From: Thamnocephalis sphaerospora
Lineage: Eukaryota; Zoopagomycota; Zoopagomycetes; Zoopagales; Sigmoideomycetaceae
Assembly (NCBI GenBank): GCA_003614735.1
Contig: KZ992625.1
Coordinates: 1 to 25,631, forward strand
Length of the DNA stretch: 25,631 bases
Direction of reading: 5' to 3'
Part shown: piece after piece, positions 20,858 to 25,631 of the stretch
Layout of the letters: each line of letters begins with the position of its first letter
Numbering within the stretch: position 1 is the stretch's first letter
Made by a program: the position numbers and the translations under genes
Notes under the pieces: generated by a model
Database searches by the model: none
What the model saw: only the letters and a program-made list of their open reading frames with translations
Told to the model about the DNA's origin: nothing

Positions 20858-22378
20858 CTAAGCACGTGGGTGGCATGCCGTATGTAGCGAAAGGCTGGCA
20901 ATGCCCGACACGGCCTCGTCGTAGTTTGGCAGCGAATTTTGCCGAGATCGTGAGGCAGCCTCGTAGGTGGGCAGCGGCGCGCTGTTGTCCAGCCATGCGG
21001 GGACAGACTGGCGTGACCGCGGAAGCATCAGACCGTAGGCGGTGATGGCTGGCGAAGCATCGGCCGTTTCAGGCGGTGTTGGCGCACAGTAGGTGGCGCG
21101 CGGTGAACCCATCCGCGATGCAGGTGCCGACGCTGTCTGCCGGCCGTGATGCTGCGACTGCTGGCGTCCGCGAAGTGCCGCGGTAATGGCGGCCAGCGCG
21201 CCGAGCCCATCGATGCCGCCGGCAGATGGGTGGTGCGTGGGGACAGCGAGTGCGTTCAGATCCTCCGAGAAGGAGCCGCGCGGCGTCAGCTGCGGCGTCG
21301 CCGGCGTGCTCATGATCAACGTGCCGCGATCGTAGCTGCCGTAGCACGGCAGATCCGTGTCCATAATGGTAGGCGATTCGGGCAGCACCACCACCGGCAG
21401 AATGCCAAACACCTTGGCCGCGCCCTGCGGATCGCTAAAGACGACGTGCACGCGTAGCCGATGTTTGACACGGATCCACTCGGTGCGGCAGTCACACTGC
21501 ACACGCTGCGTCGGCCGCCGGTGGTCGCTGTGCGGCAGACGGAAGAAGAAGGTGCGCTTCCAGGTACCACCCGCTTCGCCATCGCTAAACTTTTCAGCGT
21601 GCTGCGCGACGCAGCGCTGGTCGCGACGCGTCATACCGCCCACCGGCTTGTACTCCACGTGCTCGACCAGCGTACAGATGACGCCGCGTACCTGCGTCGA
21701 CTCGTGCTCCGGCTGCCAGTCCAGGTGTACCGGCACCACATCGTCGCAGCCGTAGGCGACGGTGGGGATGCTGAGCGTGTAGGCAACGCGGCCTTCCCAA
21801 GTATCGGACACCTGCGTGCCTTCCAGCCATTCGGGCGCTGCCGAATACGGATGACGCTCAACGTGTACTTCATGGTCGGTGGTGCAGTTGTAGTGGAGTC
21901 CCGGCCGCTCCACCGTGGCCTTGATGCGATACTCGACGCTGCCGTATTCGACGTAGATGGTCTCGGGCAGATCGCCGCGCAGCATCTCCTCAAACGGATA
22001 GCGGTAGACGCCCTTTTCCATAACGTGGGCATGCTTGCCCTGAGGCAGAAACACCCACGTGCGGTCGACAAGCGTACGCTTCTCTTCACGGAAAATCTGG
22101 TGTGGCTCGGCGCCTTTGAACCGGCAAATGCATTAGTACGCGTGCGAGCGTGCCGATGGCGCCATCGACCGCCCGTGCTTACCCTCACTCCACCAGACCC
22201 GCATCCGCCCTCGGAAGCGGGCATGAATGGATCGAATACGCGCCGACTCGGCAATGGTCACGACGACGACGCCGCGCAGTACCGTGCCGACAGATTCGCT
22301 CGGACTGCCGCGCAGCACAGCGGCCCCCTCCTGCAGCTCAATGCTGACGTTGACCCGCGACGAAGGGAGAAAGTACAT
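20858..22378 (-). CDS. Arrestin-like trafficking adaptor (ART/ARRDC family)
   Basis: Such adaptors bind plasma-membrane transporters and recruit a Rsp5/Nedd4 ubiquitin ligase to trigger endocytosis. Two exons: 22378-22183 and 22113-20858, total 1452 nt (483 residues). The single intron (22114-22182) has donor GTAAGC and a perfect TACTAAT branch site. The N-terminal arrestin fold spans about 1-150 (VLRGVVVVTIAE, WWSEGAEPHQIF, LPQGKHAH, YPFEE). The C-terminal arrestin fold runs to about 300 (RGVICTLVEHVEYK). The last 180 residues are Ser/Pro-rich and disordered-looking. They hold two tyrosine motifs, LPTY (446-449) and LPNY (460-463), of the LPxY type bound by Rsp5 WW domains. Which transporter it serves cannot be read. 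It is divergent from the methyltransferase-like gene. Confidence 0.86.
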
Positions 22379-23400
22379 GGTAGTGGTGTTTGGCGGGTGG
22401 CGGCGTTTGGCGAGTGAAACAAACGAGTCCAATAAAAATTTGCTGGTCCAGACGGCAGAGACAACCTGCAACGACAGGACGCCGCTGGCGAAAACCTGAT
22501 GCAAGAGCGATAAAACCCAGAAACAGGGCGACAATGGTGTGCGAGAGATAGCCAGTGCGGAGCAGCGGCGGTCGGATGCACTGCAGCAGCGACTTTTTAT
22601 CTGCGTGCCGAGGATGAAGCTTCTAATGAGAATCGCAAATTCACACGATGGCCGGCAGCCACGCTGCAACGCCGTGCCAGTGAGTGGAAAAAATAAAGCA
22701 GACAGAAAACCGGGCGAGTGTAGTCCCGGCGAGAACACGAGGGTGCGTGACTGTGAATGGTAGCGGTAAAGTGGCAAGCGGAGGTAAGACCTGACGAGCA
22801 TGAACGGCCAGCGGTCGGCCAGCTATATCGTCAGCTTCACATGAACACAAGTGGACTCATGCGCACGCCCCGCCGACCATCGGTTGACAGAGCAAGGATC
22901 GGCCGGTTGAGGGTGCATGTGCGTATGTGTGCGTACGTGTGTGTCTGCTCTTCGTCGGCCGATGGTAGCGCACCGGTGGCCATCCAGTGCCATATTAAGC
23001 GCAACAGGGAAACACAGACGCCTTTTGCGTCGGGCAAGGCCGGCACATGCTTGCCATGGCCTGCTTGCGCCGGGCGGACGGGCACTCACGGCAGGCTGTA
23101 ATGCGCTGCGCACATCGCCAACACAACCCGATCCGCCCGGCACCTTGGCTTGCCGTCGTTTCGACGCCATGGCCCCTGCCGGCCGCTCGTCTCTCACACA
23201 GTGTGTGTGCGAGACGTGCGAGCGCAAATGCATGTGTTGGCCGTTGCCCACGGACGCACCCACCGCTTAAACCACGTATACCCGCGGGCACGGAGAGCGG
23301 CGCTCGCAGTCTTCAATACTGCTTCCGTCACCACCACCACCACCGCCGCCGCCGCCGCTGCCGTCCGCTCTACGCTTTACTGCGCTTGCTCTCTGTACAC
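22379..23400. other. Divergent promoter region, arrestin / methyltransferase-like gene
   Basis: About 1.02 kb, the longest gap in the window. A CCAAT (plus strand, near 22432) lies about 50 nt from the arrestin start, followed by AT-rich words. TG/CA-rich stretches sit near 22917-22950. A CAC/CGC tract (23329-23358) is close to the methyltransferase-like start. The frame of the downstream gene is open back to 23047 but has no in-frame ATG before 23401 and no protein-like content. Confidence 0.5.
23329..23358. repeat. (CAC)5(CGC)5 compound trinucleotide tract
   Basis: Five CAC units followed directly by five CGC units, 43-72 nt upstream of the ATG of the methyltransferase-like gene, probably in its promoter or 5' UTR. 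Confidence 0.9.
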
Positions 23401-23700
23401 ATGGGTGCGCGCGCAAGCAGGGCTAGTCCAGGTGGGGCAGCCTCTGCGACCAGCACCATCTTTACACCCGTCAGCGACCCCGCACCGTCGGCTCCAGTGC
23501 GACCATGCCGGCCGTTTCGACCTTCGCAGGAACGTGGCTCGGAAAAAGTGTCCGCACGGCTGGTCTCGTCACCATCACAGCCACAGCCACAGCCACCATC
23601 CTTGTCGTCGCATTCGCCCTCACCTCTATCGTCCTCGGCGCCATCGCCGTCTCGTGTGACCTTTTTCACGGGCACGCGCAGTGGATCAGAGACTGGTTAT

Positions 23701-23739
<39 letters not shown>

Positions 23740-25251
23740 CGGCATCGCGACTGGTTCAAAAGGCGAAAGAGTGTCCCTAGTAGTGTGACGACCACACCAG
23801 CGCCAACACCAGCGCCAGTACCGGTAAACCCCGTTGCCATTCCAAACATTGTTATACGCGATAAGGATTCCCGCTGGCGCGCCATCAACGACCGCCGACG
23901 ACGGTATATTTCACGGTCACGCAGCTTTTCTGCCGTAAACGCGCTCATAGGCACAAAGCCAGTCAAGCGGCGCAGCGCACCAAATGCCAGTGCCCTGCGC
24001 AACACTGCTACCGACTCGTCCGAGTGTCAGGTGCTGCATACTCAGGCGACATGCGCCGCTCCCTCCCCCGATGCGGCCGCCCTAAAGGAAAGCAACCACG
24101 CACAGAGCGAGATGATGTGTACCGCACTGGGACCGCGGATGCTATGGCGTCAGCTGATGACGCAACCAGGCAAGGGAAAGAGTGAGCTCGGTGAGATGCC
24201 TGGAGCCGATGCCGGAACAGTCCGCTGCACATCGACCGAAACGAGCCGATCCTTGCCGCTCTCCAGCGTAGATTCGGTGATTGCGTTTGACGTAAACCAG
24301 ACGAGTTGGTACGTACAGGCGCACTCGACCTCTTTTATCCATGCTCACTCGGCAGAATGGGGCTGTGTGCTATCGTAGGGACCGCAAGGCACATCAGCTG
24401 CTAGCCTACATTGTGCGCGGTGACTATGTCGCACCAATTTGCCAGCCACGACGCATTCTCAGTATTGGCATCAAAAGCGGTGCCTGGATTCGCGTAAGTG
24501 GCTGTCTATGATGAGAGACGCGACAATGTCCTATCTACAGCTAACTTGCTTGGTGGTCTGCAGTCCATGGCACAACGATTTCCTGAATGTAAAGTCATCG
24601 GCGCCGATGTTGCCGTTGCGGACGAAGTAACACAGCTGCCACTTCCGACCAACTGTCGGGTAGAGATTATCAACTCACAGAAAAGTAAGCACACAAAAGG
24701 CGATGGAAGCGTGAGTATAGGCGATACTGACGCGGTATCATGCAGAGCTGCCCTATTTGAATGGAAGCTTTGACTTTGTGCACCAGCGCATGATTGGGCA
24801 TCGAATTCCACTGGCAGTGTGGCCTGGACGCGTTCGAGATATTTACAGAGTACTTCGGCACGGTGGCCTCATCGAAGTGGTCGAACAGGAGATTATGCTG
24901 GGCAACGCAGGTCCACGCACGACCGAACTCAACCAGCACATGGTCAACATGCTTCGAGCGCGTGGCGTTGACACGAGCGGTGTGAACCAGCTGGACCAGC
25001 TGCTGTCGCTGGCTGGATTCCGAGATGTACATCGCCAGTCGGTAGAAGTGCCGCTCGGCAGCTGGGGCGGTCCTTCGGGAGAGCTGGCACAGCGCGCCTA
25101 TGTTCGAATGACAAACGCCATGCGCAGTGCATTGCTGACGGTCTTGCCAGACGACGCGGCGCTGGACGAACTGCTGGCATGCATGGGCGAAGAGGTGAGC
25201 GAATACGGCACCTTTGTCCCCGTTCACTTTTACTGGGCACGCAAGCCATAA
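23401..25251 (+). CDS. Methyltransferase-like protein with polyglutamine N-terminal region
   Basis: Four exons: 23401-24308, 24379-24493, 24564-24684, 24746-25251; total 1650 nt (549 residues). Residues 1-302 are low complexity: Ser/Pro runs, twelve consecutive Gln (CAG codons, 23701-23736) and a basic stretch. From 303 on it matches the LaeA/UMTA type of class I methyltransferase: DRKAHQLL, GDYVAPI, ILSIGIKSGAW (motif I), FPECKVIGADVA, LPYLNGSFDFVHQR, WPGRVRDIYRVLRHGGLIEVVEQE. Such proteins often act as regulators in the nucleus, and the substrate is unknown. Motif I is degenerate (usual Asp is Ser331, a usual Gly is Lys335), so activity is doubtful. I chose the only ATG before the low-complexity region; introns within exon 1 cannot be excluded. 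Confidence 0.75.
23701..23736 (+). repeat. (CAG)12 encoding polyglutamine
   Basis: Twelve pure CAG codons after Gly-Tyr and before His-Arg-His-Arg, in exon 1 of the methyltransferase-like gene. Pure codon use makes it likely to vary in length between strains. Confidence 0.95.
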
Positions 25252-25466
25252 TCGCAACCTTGTCGCCATGACCCTACACACACACATCTTCTGGTTCCAT
25301 ATATTTTGCCACTGCGTCATGCATATATGATGTAAATCGACACTACGCCACTTTATCATCGTTCATTACAAATGTTTGTGGAAAGTGTGCCCAAAGGGAG
25401 GGGGAATCGCCCAGGCGAACGGCATTACGATCGCGGCCGTTGCGTCTGTCCGCTCTCAGAACCGGT

Positions 25467-25631
25467 CTACACTTCAATCTTGTCCAGACGACGGAAGGTA
25501 ATGTAAAAGACCACCGTGATCACTGCCATGGCCGCCGTCTCGGCACCAAACACAATGGTAAAGTATGGATCGGTCGACCAGCGCGATAGGATGAGACCAA
25601 TGAGCGAACCGCCGCAGTTGGTGAACAGGAA
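25467..25631 (-). CDS. 3' end of a multi-pass membrane protein gene (partial)
   Basis: A minus-strand frame is open from the right edge to a TAG, giving 54 residues. It has two hydrophobic helices (GGSLIGLILS and FGAETAAMAVITVVFYITF), a loop with DPY between them, and a charged end RRLDKIEV. This looks like the last helices and cytosolic tail of a transporter, perhaps of the major facilitator superfamily, but 54 residues are too few to name it. The gene continues outside the window. Confidence 0.5.
   Translation of the reverse strand, partial: FLFTNCGGSLIGLILSRWSTDPYFTIVFGAETAAMAVITVVFYITFRRLDKIEV

Noticed and set aside
21461-22417. 318-residue plus-strand open frame
   Set aside because: Antisense to the arrestin gene; long because of high GC content, with no recognisable domain.
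23047-23400. 118-residue upstream extension of the methyltransferase-like frame
   Set aside because: The frame is open but has no ATG before 23401 and consists largely of a CAC/CGC repeat and basic low-complexity sequence.

Overview
The window is nuclear DNA of a compact, intron-dense, fairly GC-rich fungal genome. Ten protein genes are packed into 25.6 kb on both strands. Eight of them are split by short introns (53-131 nt) with ordinary fungal donor sites, CTAAY/CTGAC/CTCAC branch sites and AG acceptors. The gene set is fungal: kexin, a Gef1-type CLC, a Sut1/SLC45-type sugar carrier, an ART-type arrestin and a LaeA/UMTA-like methyltransferase. High intron density (17 exons in vps34, 19 in the CLC gene) points to an early-diverging fungus or a basidiomycete rather than a yeast. 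The sequence alone does not let me choose. There are no transposons, tRNA or rRNA genes, or CRISPR arrays that I can support. I rebuilt the exons by hand: in all eight spliced genes the exon lengths and phases join into one open frame, and the spliced protein follows the known family.

Layout: a 5'-truncated F-box-like gene (+, 3-1157); VPS34 PI3-kinase (-, 1669-5263); CCT-alpha/TCP1 (+, 5790-8059), divergent from VPS34; Sut1-like carrier (-, 8305-10902); CLC chloride/proton exchanger (+, 11657-15076), divergent from the carrier; kexin protease (+, 15489-18478); proteasome alpha5 (-, 18759-19962); arrestin-like trafficking adaptor (-, 20858-22378); methyltransferase-like protein with a polyglutamine tract (+, 23401-25251), divergent from the arrestin; and the 3' end of a membrane protein gene (-, 25467 to the right edge).

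Several neighbours act in the late Golgi/endosome system (VPS34, CLC exchanger, kexin, arrestin), and two are protein-quality machines (CCT-alpha, proteasome alpha5). I see no operon-like link and treat the grouping as suggestive only.

The most unusual signal is in the introns. Six of the 64 introns I could define begin with GC instead of GT. They are spread over five genes; five have the donor GCAAGT, and each is forced by reading frame and by family conservation. The Sut1-like gene also has two consecutive micro-exons (14 and 21 nt), and its last intron carries a 38-nt trinucleotide repeat almost touching the acceptor.
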